From contig NZ_KB890682.1 in assembly GCF_000373185.1 (NCBI RefSeq), forward strand, positions 80,317-144,316: 64,000 nucleotides of DNA. The letters are read 5' to 3'. The notes beneath the pieces are model-generated. The model saw only the letters and a list, made by a program, of their open reading frames with translations. It searched no databases and was not told the DNA's origin. This stretch comes from Segatella paludivivens DSM 17968 = JCM 13650. Its GTDB lineage: Bacteria > Bacteroidota > Bacteroidia > Bacteroidales > Bacteroidaceae. A program made the translations under genes and the position numbers. This document shows, piece after piece, positions 26,853-37,195 of the stretch (position 1 is the stretch's first letter; every line of letters begins with the position of its first letter).

Positions 26853-27251
26853 ATGCCATTTGTAAGAATAAGTTTACCTAAAGCGTTTTCACAAGAAACA
26901 AAAGATAAAATATCTAAGTCTGTCCACCATTCTTTAATGCAAGAATTTCATATTCCAGAAAATGATTATTTCCACATCATAGAAGAACTAGGACCGCAAC
27001 AAATTAAATATCCTGAGACTTATTTGGGGATAAACCATACCTCAGATATAGTATATATTCAAATCATTGCAGGACAAGGGCGTACATTAGTTCAAAAACG
27101 AGCTTTATATAAAGAAATCGCTAATCAAATCGCTGATTCTACAACAGTAACTAAAAATAATATCATCATTGTCTTACTAGAAAATGATGGTAGTCAGAAT
27201 TGGTCGTTTGGAGACGGAATGATACAAGAGCCGACACATTTAAAAATATGA
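26853..27251 (+). CDS. Tautomerase-family protein
   Basis: 132 residues. The start is set at ATG 26853 because the family needs Pro directly after Met (MPFVRISLPKAF); processed Pro1 is the catalytic base. An upstream in-frame start would bury it. The length and the VYIQIIAGQGRTLVQKRALYKEIANQI segment fit the Tautomerase_2 group (double-length relative to 4-oxalocrotonate tautomerase). NWSFGDGMIQE near the C-terminus is also typical. Substrate unknown; the gene stands alone. Confidence 0.87.
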   Translation: MPFVRISLPKAFSQETKDKISKSVHHSLMQEFHIPENDYFHIIEELGPQQIKYPETYLGINHTSDIVYIQIIAGQGRTLVQKRALYKEIANQIADSTTVTKNNIIIVLLENDGSQNWSFGDGMIQEPTHLKI

Positions 27252-27290
27252 TAAGTTTCGGTCATTAGCACTTAACTACTTCCAAATGGT

Positions 27291-29621
27291 TTAGTTATTA
27301 TTCGTAAAACGATCTGTGTCATTAGCATTTCTGTTAATCTTTATAGACTTAGCATTGTGATTCAACGTATACGACAGCGTGAGCATTACATTCTGTGTAG
27401 ACGCCCATTCATAATTAGCTACCGACTTATCGCCATAGAATATCTTAGAACTTTCACGTTCTTGATTAAAGATGTCATCTGCCGTAAGAGAAAGTACCAA
27501 AGATTTATCTTTCAATAATTTATATTGCATTCCTAGATTCATTGAGCTGCAGCCCTTACTCACCGTCTGAAGACGTCTTGTCTTTGTCTCATAATATGGA
27601 TTCAGATAGAAGCCGAATCGAGACGTAATCTCATAACCGACATAAAGATTTCCATTTGAATGCCAGGCCTTCCTGCCATAAAGATAAGACTGGTCGATTC
27701 CATCCTTGAAATTATAAAATTTATTATATCTTCCACTAAGATTCAAAGAACCACGAATCTTATTGTTCATAAAAGCAAACGGTACTGACAAACTGCCAAT
27801 ATATGAAATAAAGTCCGATATATTATCATTAGTCGAGAATCTCATATCTTGTTCATTTATGCCATAATAAGTTCCCCAATAATCCTTGATCCACATAACG
27901 GTTGCATTCAGACTGACATAATGAAACAACAGGTTTTCCCATATGAACTTATACTTCTTAGCCGGCATCAACGTTATATTTCCTTGACTATATTCCTTAT
28001 CGCTGACGATAGTTTTTCCAGGCAAAAGATCATAAAATCCTGGACGAATATTCTCCGAAGAAAATTTAAGAGAAGTATCATAATTATTTTGAACCTTCCA
28101 GTTAAAAACCAAAGATGGTGCAAAATTACCATATGTTTCGGAACCCTTATCACCATCATCTAGATATTTATAATAGGTATGCTCATATCTGGCACCAATA
28201 TACAATGAAGCCTTTGGCAGAAATTTCCATTGCAAAGAAGTATAGAAACTATTCAGGTTCTCTGTGATATCATAGTTTGATAAAAGCGAAACATCTTCCC
28301 TATAATTTTCCTTTAATCTTGAAAGATATACCTGCGTACCTACTTTGAATTCCAATGTTGGAATCTTATACATATATTGTCCCTCGAGAATATGCTGATG
28401 TCCATTGATTTTCTTTCCCATGAATCCTGTCAGATTCAAATTATTACAGAAATTCTCTGAAAAATCATCCTTTCCGCTTAATAATCCATAAGCCAACTTA
28501 AACTGATTTCTTAATGAATCACTGCTATCATACTCTATATTCAAAGATAGCAGGTCTGGCACATCTTTATTGCTTCTGTTTACCTGTTTATCTACAATAC
28601 CCGATGCTGCATATTCTTCATTTTTCTTATTTTTAGCATCATCTCTATAATATGAACAATAGATATTGATGGAACCATTTATGGGCTTTGGAGTCCAAGT
28701 AAAATTCATAATGCCGAAATAAGCAAACTTCTTTAGTCTATTATCACTAGAAAGTTTACTTCCATCATAGTCATTTTCCTCAGATCGATTATAGAAAGAA
28801 CGGTTGTTGAGACCAAAAGAAACATTACCTGATAGATTGCCATACTTAAGTAAAGCATCCGTATAATTGCCATACTTAAATGAACTTTTTCTGAATAGCT
28901 GGCCATACGTAGAATTTGTGAGTTGGTAACTATCAAGAGCTTTTTTCTTTGACTCTATACTGATAGTCACTTCCTCAGATCCTAATTTGTTTTCTGCTAA
29001 TTGATTTGTATTGATAGCTATCGTCTCCGTGTTTGTTGCTGGCACCGTTGACAGATAAGTTATAAGCTGAGAAATGGGAATATGTTGCTTAACACCATTA
29101 ATAATAACTACAGGACTTGCTCCATTTACCATAATGCTATTATCCGTAGCAACAACACCTGGCATTCTCTTTAGTACATCTATTAACTTGTCCGCACTAT
29201 TATTTGACAGATTTTCCACACGTGCTTTCAATACGCCGTCCTTATAGGTATAAGTAGGACGATGAGAAGTAACGACAACATTTTCAAGTACATAATTTTC
29301 CTCTTTAAGACGCATTACGCCTAGATTTTTCGTTGACTTAGAAAATACAACCTGCTTGGAAGTATATCCCAAACAGCTAACCTGTAAAATTAAGGAATCC
29401 TTTTTCGTAGGAAGATAATTAACGTTGTATGCACCATCCGAATTGGTATAACCTGTAGTCAACAAGGTGCTCGTATCATTTACATTATATAAGCCCAATG
29501 TCGCGAATGCTATCGGTTTTCCTTTTACATCGAGTACAATGCCACTAACAGACTGTGCATCAACAGAGATCGCATGTAACACTAAAACTATAAAGAAAAT
29601 ATAAACTATTATCTTTTTCAT
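27291..29621 (-). CDS. Outer-membrane beta-barrel receptor-like protein
   Basis: 776 residues. Signal peptide about 1-22 (VLHAISVDAQ), carboxypeptidase-regulatory-like domain (about 24-108, VSGIVLDVKGKPIAFATLGLY), plug-like part (VVVTSHRPTYTYKDG, DVLKRMPGVVATDNSIMVNGASPVVIINGVK) and an OMP_b-brl_3 barrel to residue about 755. The C-terminal tail is Asn-rich and lacks the usual terminal aromatic residue. No regulator or SusD gene adjoins it, so it is an orphan receptor. A promoter element lies about 190 bp upstream at 29811. Confidence 0.87.
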   Translation of the reverse strand: MKKIIVYIFFIVLVLHAISVDAQSVSGIVLDVKGKPIAFATLGLYNVNDTSTLLTTGYTNSDGAYNVNYLPTKKDSLILQVSCLGYTSKQVVFSKSTKNLGVMRLKEENYVLENVVVTSHRPTYTYKDGVLKARVENLSNNSADKLIDVLKRMPGVVATDNSIMVNGASPVVIINGVKQHIPISQLITYLSTVPATNTETIAINTNQLAENKLGSEEVTISIESKKKALDSYQLTNSTYGQLFRKSSFKYGNYTDALLKYGNLSGNVSFGLNNRSFYNRSEENDYDGSKLSSDNRLKKFAYFGIMNFTWTPKPINGSINIYCSYYRDDAKNKKNEEYAASGIVDKQVNRSNKDVPDLLSLNIEYDSSDSLRNQFKLAYGLLSGKDDFSENFCNNLNLTGFMGKKINGHQHILEGQYMYKIPTLEFKVGTQVYLSRLKENYREDVSLLSNYDITENLNSFYTSLQWKFLPKASLYIGARYEHTYYKYLDDGDKGSETYGNFAPSLVFNWKVQNNYDTSLKFSSENIRPGFYDLLPGKTIVSDKEYSQGNITLMPAKKYKFIWENLLFHYVSLNATVMWIKDYWGTYYGINEQDMRFSTNDNISDFISYIGSLSVPFAFMNNKIRGSLNLSGRYNKFYNFKDGIDQSYLYGRKAWHSNGNLYVGYEITSRFGFYLNPYYETKTRRLQTVSKGCSSMNLGMQYKLLKDKSLVLSLTADDIFNQERESSKIFYGDKSVANYEWASTQNVMLTLSYTLNHNAKSIKINRNANDTDRFTNNN

Positions 29622-29810
29622 TTTAAAAAATAATTAAGTTCCGTTAAAACGAAACGATTTTAATTTACTCATAAATATATTATGAGTCAGATAGTATTAA
29701 TACCCTATCGTATATTTTTTTAGTGGTTATTAGAATAGACTTTTAAAAAGTCATGTTCGTGTTAAACTAAAATAAATTGACGTTGTTATATTTCAATTTA
29801 AAACCAATGG

Positions 29811-29818
29811 CAAAAGTA
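29811..29818 (-). promoter_or_regulatory. -7 promoter element for the 27.3-29.6 kb receptor gene
   Basis: Minus-strand TACTTTTG fits TAnnTTTG; it leaves a leader of about 185 nt. The -33 region is not clear. Confidence 0.5.
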
Positions 29819-29914
29819 TGAAAAACAAATGAAATATAAAAATAATAACCTTAAAAAATATTTATTGAAGCAATATAAATAAGTATATGTTGTTATTATC
29901 TACAATCATTGACA

Positions 29915-29954
29915 AAATATTTCCATTATAATCTTAATTATAATGGAAATATTT
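29915..29954. repeat. 40-nt perfect AT-rich hairpin
   Basis: An 18-bp perfect stem (29915-29932 with 29937-29954) closes on a 4-nt loop CTTA. It lies about 155 nt past the stop of the lipoprotein gene and about 100 bp upstream of the receptor promoter, so it may be a terminator for the former or an operator for the latter. Confidence 0.6.
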
Positions 29955-30107
29955 GTAGTGCAACACTATCTAGTTGTTGTTAAATAAATCCGACCTTTGC
30001 AGCTGTTATATCCATTTAGGTTCTTTACCACTCTGGCTGTCCGATGAAAGACGAGTATGATAAGTAGCGTGCAAATCACGATATATCCCCCCAAACCTGT
30101 TACTGAT

Positions 30108-31301
30108 TTATTTTGCTTTACGTTCAAGGAGCTCATTTAGGTCATAAGAATAGTAAGGAGGGTATTTCTTGAGCAGATCCCGATATTCTGGCTTTAAGGG
30201 GGCATCCCCACTACAATAAAAACAATTTACAAGATAGTCAGAAGCATTTTCATCTTCATAATATTGGTCTCTCTTTTGCATAGGAAGTTGTAACGTCTCA
30301 CTCACAAAATGGTAAGCCCAAGGATCAGGATACGCAAGAACAGTACTGAATAGTTGCTCGAATCTCACCTCACGGTTATGACGATGGGATTGTAGTTCAT
30401 AATCACGTATGCTGCGAAGATAAGGTTGGAATAACCTGTCAGGCCAAAGTTCTACTGCCGTCAGAGCATTGTATGTAATGTCACTGTAATCAGCTTCAAA
30501 ATCTGGTTTCTTTGATTTATCTAAGTTTTGATAGGCACATAATCCCTGCTCAATCAGTATTCTATCGGATGGCTTTCGATATCTAGCTATCGCTCTTAAT
30601 GCTTGATTAATGTGATGTTTCTCATAGAGTTCCTTGATTCTTTGATAATACGATGGCTTTGGAGTTATATTGTATAACAAATTTTTTGTAAAAGCATACT
30701 GAGCGGTTGAAGGAGTGAACAAAGCAAGGCTGTCATTACGGATAGAGTCCTGTTTCGAAATAATGTCATGGCTTGCATACTGTTGGGCATAACACAATAA
30801 CTCACTACCAAAACAATAGTAAGACCGTTCGTCAATATTAAACATGCTTATTGCTGTAGTGTCTTGATAGTTTTCAAGTAGTATTTTCTCCAGACTTTTA
30901 CTTTTTGTTACCATTAATGCAACAAAAGCTGTAAAGCGGAGTCTGGGAGAATATCTTTTATCAGTAAACTGAATAAGTTGATCCTCATCGCACAGTACTG
31001 CAAGCATGACCTGATATTTGCCTCTAACCCAGAAATACTCTTTTTTATCCTTCGTTTGTAATACTGCCCCTTTGTAAGATATAAATTCAGTTGTATCAAT
31101 AGATGATATTTCCTTATGTATTCCCTCTGGAGTCATTTGATGCCGATTATCCCACATGGCTTGAGATGTATCGAATTCTGTGGTATTATTCAATAGAAAT
31201 ACAAGCTTTTCTATATCCTTTTGACGCTCTGTTTTACAGCTGCATACGCTTAGGGATAAACTGCAAATAACGATAATATAGAATATTTTTAAAACGCTCA
31301 T
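30108..31301 (-). CDS. Uncharacterised lipoprotein
   Basis: 397 residues from ATG 31301; an ATG 24 bases earlier is in frame but would put eight polar residues before the signal peptide. The chosen start gives MSVLKIFYIIVICSLSLSVCSCK with a lipobox and acylated Cys. The rest is helical, with many Tyr, Arg and Gln, no motif that I can assign. Possible HEAT-like helical repeats, judged only from pattern. It has its own promoter element at 31346-31353. Confidence 0.7.
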   Translation of the reverse strand: MSVLKIFYIIVICSLSLSVCSCKTERQKDIEKLVFLLNNTTEFDTSQAMWDNRHQMTPEGIHKEISSIDTTEFISYKGAVLQTKDKKEYFWVRGKYQVMLAVLCDEDQLIQFTDKRYSPRLRFTAFVALMVTKSKSLEKILLENYQDTTAISMFNIDERSYYCFGSELLCYAQQYASHDIISKQDSIRNDSLALFTPSTAQYAFTKNLLYNITPKPSYYQRIKELYEKHHINQALRAIARYRKPSDRILIEQGLCAYQNLDKSKKPDFEADYSDITYNALTAVELWPDRLFQPYLRSIRDYELQSHRHNREVRFEQLFSTVLAYPDPWAYHFVSETLQLPMQKRDQYYEDENASDYLVNCFYCSGDAPLKPEYRDLLKKYPPYYSYDLNELLERKAK

Positions 31302-31345
31302 TTTTTTTTGGTTTTCTAGTGTCATTTTTTTATTTTTAGTTCTTG

Positions 31346-31353
31346 CAAAGTTA
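31346..31353 (-). promoter_or_regulatory. -7 promoter element of the lipoprotein gene
   Basis: Minus-strand TAACTTTG matches TAnnTTTG about 45 bp upstream of the chosen start codon. Confidence 0.5.
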
Positions 31354-31640
31354 GGAAAAAATGTTGAATTGTACCAACTTTTTTGCGCAGATTTGGTTGA
31401 TATTATTAATAGCTATTCCTACCTATTGTTGTATGTTGAATTCTTGATAAAGATTTATTCCCCACATAAATAAATGTCTGTTTTCTGTTTTATACAAAAC
31501 TAAGCAAGGCATAAGTTCTCACTTTCGTAATGCCAAAGATGCGAATAAGGCGTCTTATATACTCCTAAAACAGAAGTCGAGTAAACGACTTGATGCACCT
31601 GTAGCATGATGTAAAGCATATGGTAGTCATATAAATAATA
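31354..31640. other. Intergenic region, no features seen
   Basis: About 290 bp between two leftward genes; no frame, repeat or clear terminator was recognised. Confidence 0.4.
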
Positions 31641-32537
31641 TCATTTTACACTTGGTGTTTTACTTGGTGTATATATGTTTTTTAGTGCCTTTTCTATTTC
31701 ATTATAAGTCATGCGACCAACTATTACTCCGTTTGGATCTATTAAAAACGATGTTGGAATCGGTTGCACATAATACAATCGACGTATGAAATCCTTGGCA
31801 TATTCCTTCCCTGTTTTATCCTTGAATGACATTATATCAAGAACATTGATGTTATCTTTTATTCCGTCTTCAGCAATTGCCTTTGACCATTCATCATGTT
31901 TGTCGTCAACTGATACAAATACCAATTTAAGACCATTTTCGCATTCTTTATATTTAGCGTAAAGTTCTTTTAATTTAGGAATATTTCTGCGACAGAAAAT
32001 ACACCAACTTGCCCAAAAATCAAGAATTACATAATGCCCCCGCAAGTCAGAAAGGTTAAATGTTTTATTATTATAATCAATAGTAGAAAAGATTGGTGCC
32101 ATCTTTCCTTTTGAAACATTTTCAATCATATTGATGCATGAACCAAGCGACATGCCATTTTCACAACCACGTGCATTGTTGGTCAATTTATTATAATAAG
32201 CTTTAAGTGTGTCTAATGGTAAATATCCTGTCATTACGTCATTTAAAATGGTTGAAGATAGTAGCCCTGGGGAAAGTTCGGAATTAGGATTCTCTCTTGC
32301 AAACTTAAATTTCGTTTCCTCCCTTTTTTTACAACACAAATTGATCATTTTTTCTATTGAATCTGGGTTATTCGTCTTATTGAGTGCTGAAATTAGAGAT
32401 TTACGTTGGTCGGTTAATGGCTTAAGTAGTGAGTCAAGTCTAGCTTGGTCTTTTTCTAGTGAAGAATTTTGTGCAAAAGAGTTTGCACTCAGTAGTAATA
32501 CTGCAATGATAGTGATTATGTGTTTCATGTTATTCAT
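31641..32537 (-). CDS. TlpA/ResA-like thioredoxin-fold protein
   Basis: 298 residues. Signal peptide about 1-22 (SANSFAQ), a helical N-terminal domain of about 120 residues, and a C-terminal thioredoxin-fold domain (about 145-290) starting with KMAPIFSTIDYNNKTFNLSDLRGHYVILDFWASWC. The redox motif is Cys179-Ile-Phe-Cys182, and PIPTSFLIDPNGVIVGR supplies the cis-proline. It acts in the periplasm, reducing disulfides or supporting cytochrome maturation in relatives. The start may also be the ATG nine bases later. Confidence 0.88.
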   Translation of the reverse strand: MNNMKHIITIIAVLLLSANSFAQNSSLEKDQARLDSLLKPLTDQRKSLISALNKTNNPDSIEKMINLCCKKREETKFKFARENPNSELSPGLLSSTILNDVMTGYLPLDTLKAYYNKLTNNARGCENGMSLGSCINMIENVSKGKMAPIFSTIDYNNKTFNLSDLRGHYVILDFWASWCIFCRRNIPKLKELYAKYKECENGLKLVFVSVDDKHDEWSKAIAEDGIKDNINVLDIMSFKDKTGKEYAKDFIRRLYYVQPIPTSFLIDPNGVIVGRMTYNEIEKALKNIYTPSKTPSVK

Positions 32538-32763
32538 TTTTTATTGCGAAATAATGAAAATTATTTAATAAAACAAATTATTTGTTTTATTCTTACATAA
32601 GTTTAACAGTAATAAGACAAATTAGCCGTATCTAACGGCATCATTTTGATTTTTGTAATAGTCCTGTTTACTTTAATGAACAATAATAATTGCCATCGTA
32701 TTACATTTGACAATTATTCTAGATCATTAAAGTTCTAACATACTAATATTAGTTAAACGAAAA

Positions 32764-32794
32764 TAGGGTGTAACTGCTTGAGTTACACCCTATC
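32764..32794 (-). terminator. Terminator of dnaK
   Basis: A 12-bp perfect stem (32764-32775 with 32783-32794) and 7-nt loop, followed on the minus strand by a T-rich stretch; it lies 33 bp past the dnaK stop. Confidence 0.75.
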
Positions 32795-32827
32795 TTGTTA
32801 TTATATCTTGTTGTTGATAATCAACAA

Positions 32828-34747
32828 TTACTTCACTTCCTCAAAGTCTGCATCCTGGATGTCTTCACCAGCCTGAGCACCACCTTGTGCCTGCTGTCCA
32901 GCCTGAGCATCTGCTCCTGGTTGTGCACCTGCACCTGGTTGAGCGCCACCCTGATACATCTGAGCACTTACTTCCTGAACTGCTGTGTTTAGAGTTGCTG
33001 TTGCTGCGTCGATAGCTGCAACATCGCCACTCTTTTGAGCATCTTTCAACTGCTGAAGAGCTGTCTCGATAGCTGGTTTCTTATCAGCAGGAATCTTGTC
33101 AGCGTTTTCCTTCAAGAAATTCTCTGTAGTGAAAATCATTGAATCAGCCTGATTCATCTTGTCAATCTTCTCACGCTCAGCCTTATCTGATGCAGCGTTC
33201 TGCTCAGCTTCTGCCTTCATGCGATCGATTTCTTCCTGACTCAAACCACTTGAAGCCTCAATACGAATCTTCTGTTCCTTGCCTGTAGCCTTATCCTTTG
33301 CACTTACGTTAAGGATACCGTTAGCATCGATGTCGAATGTTACCTCAATCTGTGGAACACCACGACGTGCTGGAGCAATACCTTCAAGGTTGAACTGACC
33401 GATACTCTTGTTCTGAGATGCCATAGGGCGCTCTCCCTGAAGTACGTGGATAGTTACTGCTGTCTGGTTGTCGACTGCTGTAGAGAATGTTTCGCTCTTC
33501 TTGCAAGGAATAGTTGTATTTGACTCAATAAGTTTTGTCATTACACCACCCATAGTCTCGATACCTAATGTAAGAGGAGTAACGTCTAGCAATACGATAT
33601 CACCAACTCCGTTTTCCTTATTAAGAATAGCTCCCTGAATGGCAGCACCTACTGCAACAACCTCATCTGGGTTTACACCCTTTGATGGATCCTTGCCGAA
33701 ATAGTTCTTAACCAATGTCTGTACGGCTGGGATACGAGAACTACCACCTACTAGGATAACCTCGTCAATATCTGATGTTGAAAGTTTTGCATCACGTACT
33801 GCGCTCTGGCAAGGTACAAGACAAGCCTGAATAAGATCGTGTGCAAGCTGTTCAAACTGTGAACGTGTAAGAGTCTTTACAAGGTGCTTTGGAACACCGC
33901 CCTCTGCAGAGATATATGGCAAGTTGATTTCTGTAGATGTAGAACTTGAAAGTTCAATCTTTGCTTTCTCAGCAGCTTCTTTAAGACGCTGCATTGCCAT
34001 TGGGTCTTTCTTCAGGTCGATGCCTTCATCAGCCATGAAACCGTCAGCAAGCCACTTGATGATTACCTGGTCGAAGTCATCACCACCAAGGTGAGTATCA
34101 CCATTTGTAGAAAGTACTTCGAATACACCGCCACCAAATTCAAGAATAGAAATATCGAATGTACCACCACCAAGGTCGAATACAGCGATCTTCATATCTT
34201 TGTTTGCCTTGTCTACACCATAAGCAAGAGCAGCTGCTGTAGGCTCGTTAACGATACGCTGAACGTTAAGACCTGCAATCTGACCAGCCTCCTTTGTAGC
34301 CTGACGCTGTGAATCAGAGAAGTATGCAGGAACAGTGATAACTGCGTCTGTAACCTCCTGACCAAGATAATCCTCAGCAGTCTTCTTCATCTTCTGAAGA
34401 ACCATAGCTGAAATCTCCTGTGGAGTATATCTGCGACCCTCGATTTCAATACGTGGGTAACCATTTTCATTTATTACAGTGTAAGGCATATTTTCAGCTT
34501 CCTTACGGCTCTGGTCGTAAGTCTCACCCATGAAACGCTTGATAGAATATACCGTATTCTGTGGGTTTGTGATAGCTTGACGCTTTGCAGGATCACCTAC
34601 CTTGCGCTCACCATCCTTAACAAAACCAATTACTGAAGGTGTTGTACGCTTACCTTCACTGTTTGCGATTACTACCGGTTCGTTTCCTTCAAATACAGAA
34701 ACACAACTGTTAGTTGTTCCTAAGTCGATTCCAATAATCTTTCCCAT
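32828..34747 (-). CDS. dnaK: Chaperone DnaK (Hsp70)
   Basis: 639 residues, full length. Start [21 protein letters not shown], the ATPase signature [31 protein letters not shown], the substrate-binding domain with [20 protein letters not shown], and a Gly/Gln/Ala-rich tail ending EEVK. DnaK folds and protects proteins with DnaJ and GrpE; neither partner is encoded nearby. It is a single-gene unit with its own terminator. Confidence 0.98.
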   Translation of the reverse strand: MGKIIGIDLGTTNSCVSVFEGNEPVVIANSEGKRTTPSVIGFVKDGERKVGDPAKRQAITNPQNTVYSIKRFMGETYDQSRKEAENMPYTVINENGYPRIEIEGRRYTPQEISAMVLQKMKKTAEDYLGQEVTDAVITVPAYFSDSQRQATKEAGQIAGLNVQRIVNEPTAAALAYGVDKANKDMKIAVFDLGGGTFDISILEFGGGVFEVLSTNGDTHLGGDDFDQVIIKWLADGFMADEGIDLKKDPMAMQRLKEAAEKAKIELSSSTSTEINLPYISAEGGVPKHLVKTLTRSQFEQLAHDLIQACLVPCQSAVRDAKLSTSDIDEVILVGGSSRIPAVQTLVKNYFGKDPSKGVNPDEVVAVGAAIQGAILNKENGVGDIVLLDVTPLTLGIETMGGVMTKLIESNTTIPCKKSETFSTAVDNQTAVTIHVLQGERPMASQNKSIGQFNLEGIAPARRGVPQIEVTFDIDANGILNVSAKDKATGKEQKIRIEASSGLSQEEIDRMKAEAEQNAASDKAEREKIDKMNQADSMIFTTENFLKENADKIPADKKPAIETALQQLKDAQKSGDVAAIDAATATLNTAVQEVSAQMYQGGAQPGAGAQPGADAQAGQQAQGGAQAGEDIQDADFEEVK

Positions 34748-34915
34748 TGTTGTATATTTTTTATTTTGATTCTTTTATTTTGATGTCTGCGGATTTTCCA
34801 GAGACACTCTTTAAATAACAAACCATGTGCCAACGACTATACAATGACAAATGGCTGACATTGTGACAGAAGTCAAATGCCAGCCATTTAAAAAAATATT
34901 CTAAGAGAGAGGTTT

Positions 34916-36943
34916 TTACCAGATATGTGCACGTTTCTCAATAGGAACATACAACTTGTCACCTTGCTTAATGCCAAATGTATCATACCATGCGTCAATC
35001 ATAGGGAGTGCACCATTCACACGAGCTATGTTAGGAGAGTGAGTGTCTGAGTTTACTATGTAAGCTACAAACTGTGGTGCAATGTTGCTTGCCCAAACAC
35101 GACCGTAAGCAAGGAAGAAGCGTTGTTCAGGAGTGAAGCCGTCTTTGTTTTCCAAAGGATTCTTCTTAATAGCATTCTGGAAAGCTCTGAATGCAACGTT
35201 TATACCACCGTTGTCACCGATATTCTCACCAAGAGTCTTTTCTCCGTTGACTTTAAGTCCAGGAATAACTTCCTGAGTACTGAACCAGTCGGCAAGTACT
35301 TTCGTACGCTTGTCATAGTTTGCCTTATCTTCAGCTGTCCACCAGTTGTTAAGGTTTCCGTTTTTGTCAAACTGACATCCTTGATCATCAAATCCATGAC
35401 TCATCTCATGTCCGATTACACTTCCGATACCACCAAAGTTGGCTGCTGCGTCTGCCTCAGGATCAAAGAATGGTGCCTGAAGAATAGCTGCTGGGAAATT
35501 GATACTGTTTGTTTCTGGACTGTAAAAAGCGTTTACAGTCTGTGGAGTACAGAACCATTCTTCTTTGTCAACTGGTTTTCCGAAACGTTTCTTTACTTCA
35601 TATTTCTGTAATACAACATTAAGGTTTTCAAGATTTTCACGAAGGCTCTTGCTTTCATCAACTACAACAGCTGAATCATTATTCTGCCATTTGTCAGGAT
35701 AACCTATTCTGATACGGAAAGCTCTCAGCTTTTCTATAGCCTGCTTCTTTGTGACATCTGTCATCCAAGTGTTTTCCTGAATGCGTTCTGCCAAAGCGTT
35801 CTGCAAGTCTTTGACAAGTTCTATCGCAAGTTGTTTGCTGCTTTCAGGGAAGTATTTCTTTACATATAGTTTACCTACAGCCTCTCCGAGAAGGTTCTGT
35901 ACGAAACTTAGTGCATATTTCCAACGAGGTTGTTGTTCCTTTACACCGTAAAGTGTTTTGTTAAATTCAAATTTGCGGTCGAAGAACTTCTTTGAAAGCG
36001 TACCAGAAGCACTGCTTACAACATTATATTCCATGTAAGCCTTCAAGTCTTCCAATGGAGTCTTTGCCAAAATATTCTCAACTTCGTGTATTGGCTCTGG
36101 TTGACCTACAGTTACACTGTCAATAGCAGGGAAGAAGCTTGATTTAGCCAAATAGTTCCAGTCTATTCCAGGATAATCCTTCAGTAATTTTCCCCAACTC
36201 ATCTTGTGATAGTTAGCTTGAGGATCACGAGATTTTATCTGGTCATAGCTAACTTTGGCAATCTGATTCTGAATAGCGAATATAGCTTGCATCTTCTTTT
36301 CGGCTACGGCATCATTATTGCCGACCATTTTAAGAAGGTCTTTAATCAGACTCTTGTATGCTACTACTACAGCTTTCTGCTGCTGGTTTGGTTGAGTGTA
36401 GTATTCTGGATCAAGACCGAGACCGCCCTGATTGATAGAAATAAGATATTTGTCAGAGTTCTTTGCGTCAGTGCCTAATCCAAAACCATACATTGTTGTG
36501 TTGTAGCCAATAGCAGACAAGTCAGCCACTGCTTTTGCATATTCCTTACGGTTCTTAATTTCGGCAATTCTCTTTAATATAGGTTTGATAGGAGTGATAC
36601 CTTCGCGGTCTAATTTCACGGTATCCATATACATGCGATATAGACTTCCTATTTTCTGCCCAAGAGTTCCTTGTTTCTGTGGAGTGTTGGCATAACCCTC
36701 TACAAGTTCGCGAATACGATCATTGTTTTGTTCCTCAAGATCAACAAACGAACCGTTCATTGGATGTTGTGCATCGAGAGGATGAGTCTTCAACCAGTTA
36801 CCAACTGAGTACTCATAGAAGTCATCACCAGGTTTTACATTCAGGTCCATGTTGTTTTTGTCGATTCCCGACTTCAGACCTTGAGCTGATGCCGCAGTTG
36901 AACATATCAACATAGCGGCTAAAATTAATTTTGATTTCATCAT
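34916..36943 (-). CDS. M13-family zinc metallopeptidase (PepO-like)
   Basis: 675 residues. Signal peptide about 1-20 (MLICSTAASAQ), then the neprilysin-type fold. Zinc motif HEMSH at 512-516, the substrate-binding NAFYSP (471-476), and LGENIGDNGG supplying the third ligand Glu. The C-terminus ends IEKRAHIW, with the Trp typical of the family. It is exported and cuts oligopeptides in the periplasm or on the surface. Confidence 0.95.
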   Translation of the reverse strand: MMKSKLILAAMLICSTAASAQGLKSGIDKNNMDLNVKPGDDFYEYSVGNWLKTHPLDAQHPMNGSFVDLEEQNNDRIRELVEGYANTPQKQGTLGQKIGSLYRMYMDTVKLDREGITPIKPILKRIAEIKNRKEYAKAVADLSAIGYNTTMYGFGLGTDAKNSDKYLISINQGGLGLDPEYYTQPNQQQKAVVVAYKSLIKDLLKMVGNNDAVAEKKMQAIFAIQNQIAKVSYDQIKSRDPQANYHKMSWGKLLKDYPGIDWNYLAKSSFFPAIDSVTVGQPEPIHEVENILAKTPLEDLKAYMEYNVVSSASGTLSKKFFDRKFEFNKTLYGVKEQQPRWKYALSFVQNLLGEAVGKLYVKKYFPESSKQLAIELVKDLQNALAERIQENTWMTDVTKKQAIEKLRAFRIRIGYPDKWQNNDSAVVVDESKSLRENLENLNVVLQKYEVKKRFGKPVDKEEWFCTPQTVNAFYSPETNSINFPAAILQAPFFDPEADAAANFGGIGSVIGHEMSHGFDDQGCQFDKNGNLNNWWTAEDKANYDKRTKVLADWFSTQEVIPGLKVNGEKTLGENIGDNGGINVAFRAFQNAIKKNPLENKDGFTPEQRFFLAYGRVWASNIAPQFVAYIVNSDTHSPNIARVNGALPMIDAWYDTFGIKQGDKLYVPIEKRAHIW

Positions 36944-36970
36944 TAAATTCTCTATTTAAGATTTTACTGT

Positions 36971-37177
36971 TTAATCATCTTTGTATTCCAGGATATCTCC
37001 CGGTTGGCAATCAAGTGCGTTGCATATAGCTTCGAGCGTTGAAAATCGAATTGCTTTAGCTTTTCCTGTCTTCAATATTGACAGGTTAGCAGGAGTGATA
37101 CCAACCTTTTCAGCCAGTTCACCGCTCGAAATTTTGCGCTTAGCCATCATTACGTCTACATTTATTATTATTGACAT
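36971..37177 (-). CDS. XRE-family transcriptional regulator (YozG-like)
   Basis: 68 residues, essentially one helix-turn-helix: GELAEKVGITPANLSILKTG, then FSTLEAICNALDCQPGDILEY. This is the short Cro-like type usually paired with DUF2975 membrane proteins, as here: it starts 18 bp after that gene. It likely controls its own operon through the two inverted operators near 37.9 kb. Confidence 0.9.
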   Translation of the reverse strand: MSIIINVDVMMAKRKISSGELAEKVGITPANLSILKTGKAKAIRFSTLEAICNALDCQPGDILEYKDD

Positions 37178-37195
37178 ATATAAATATCCTCCTAA

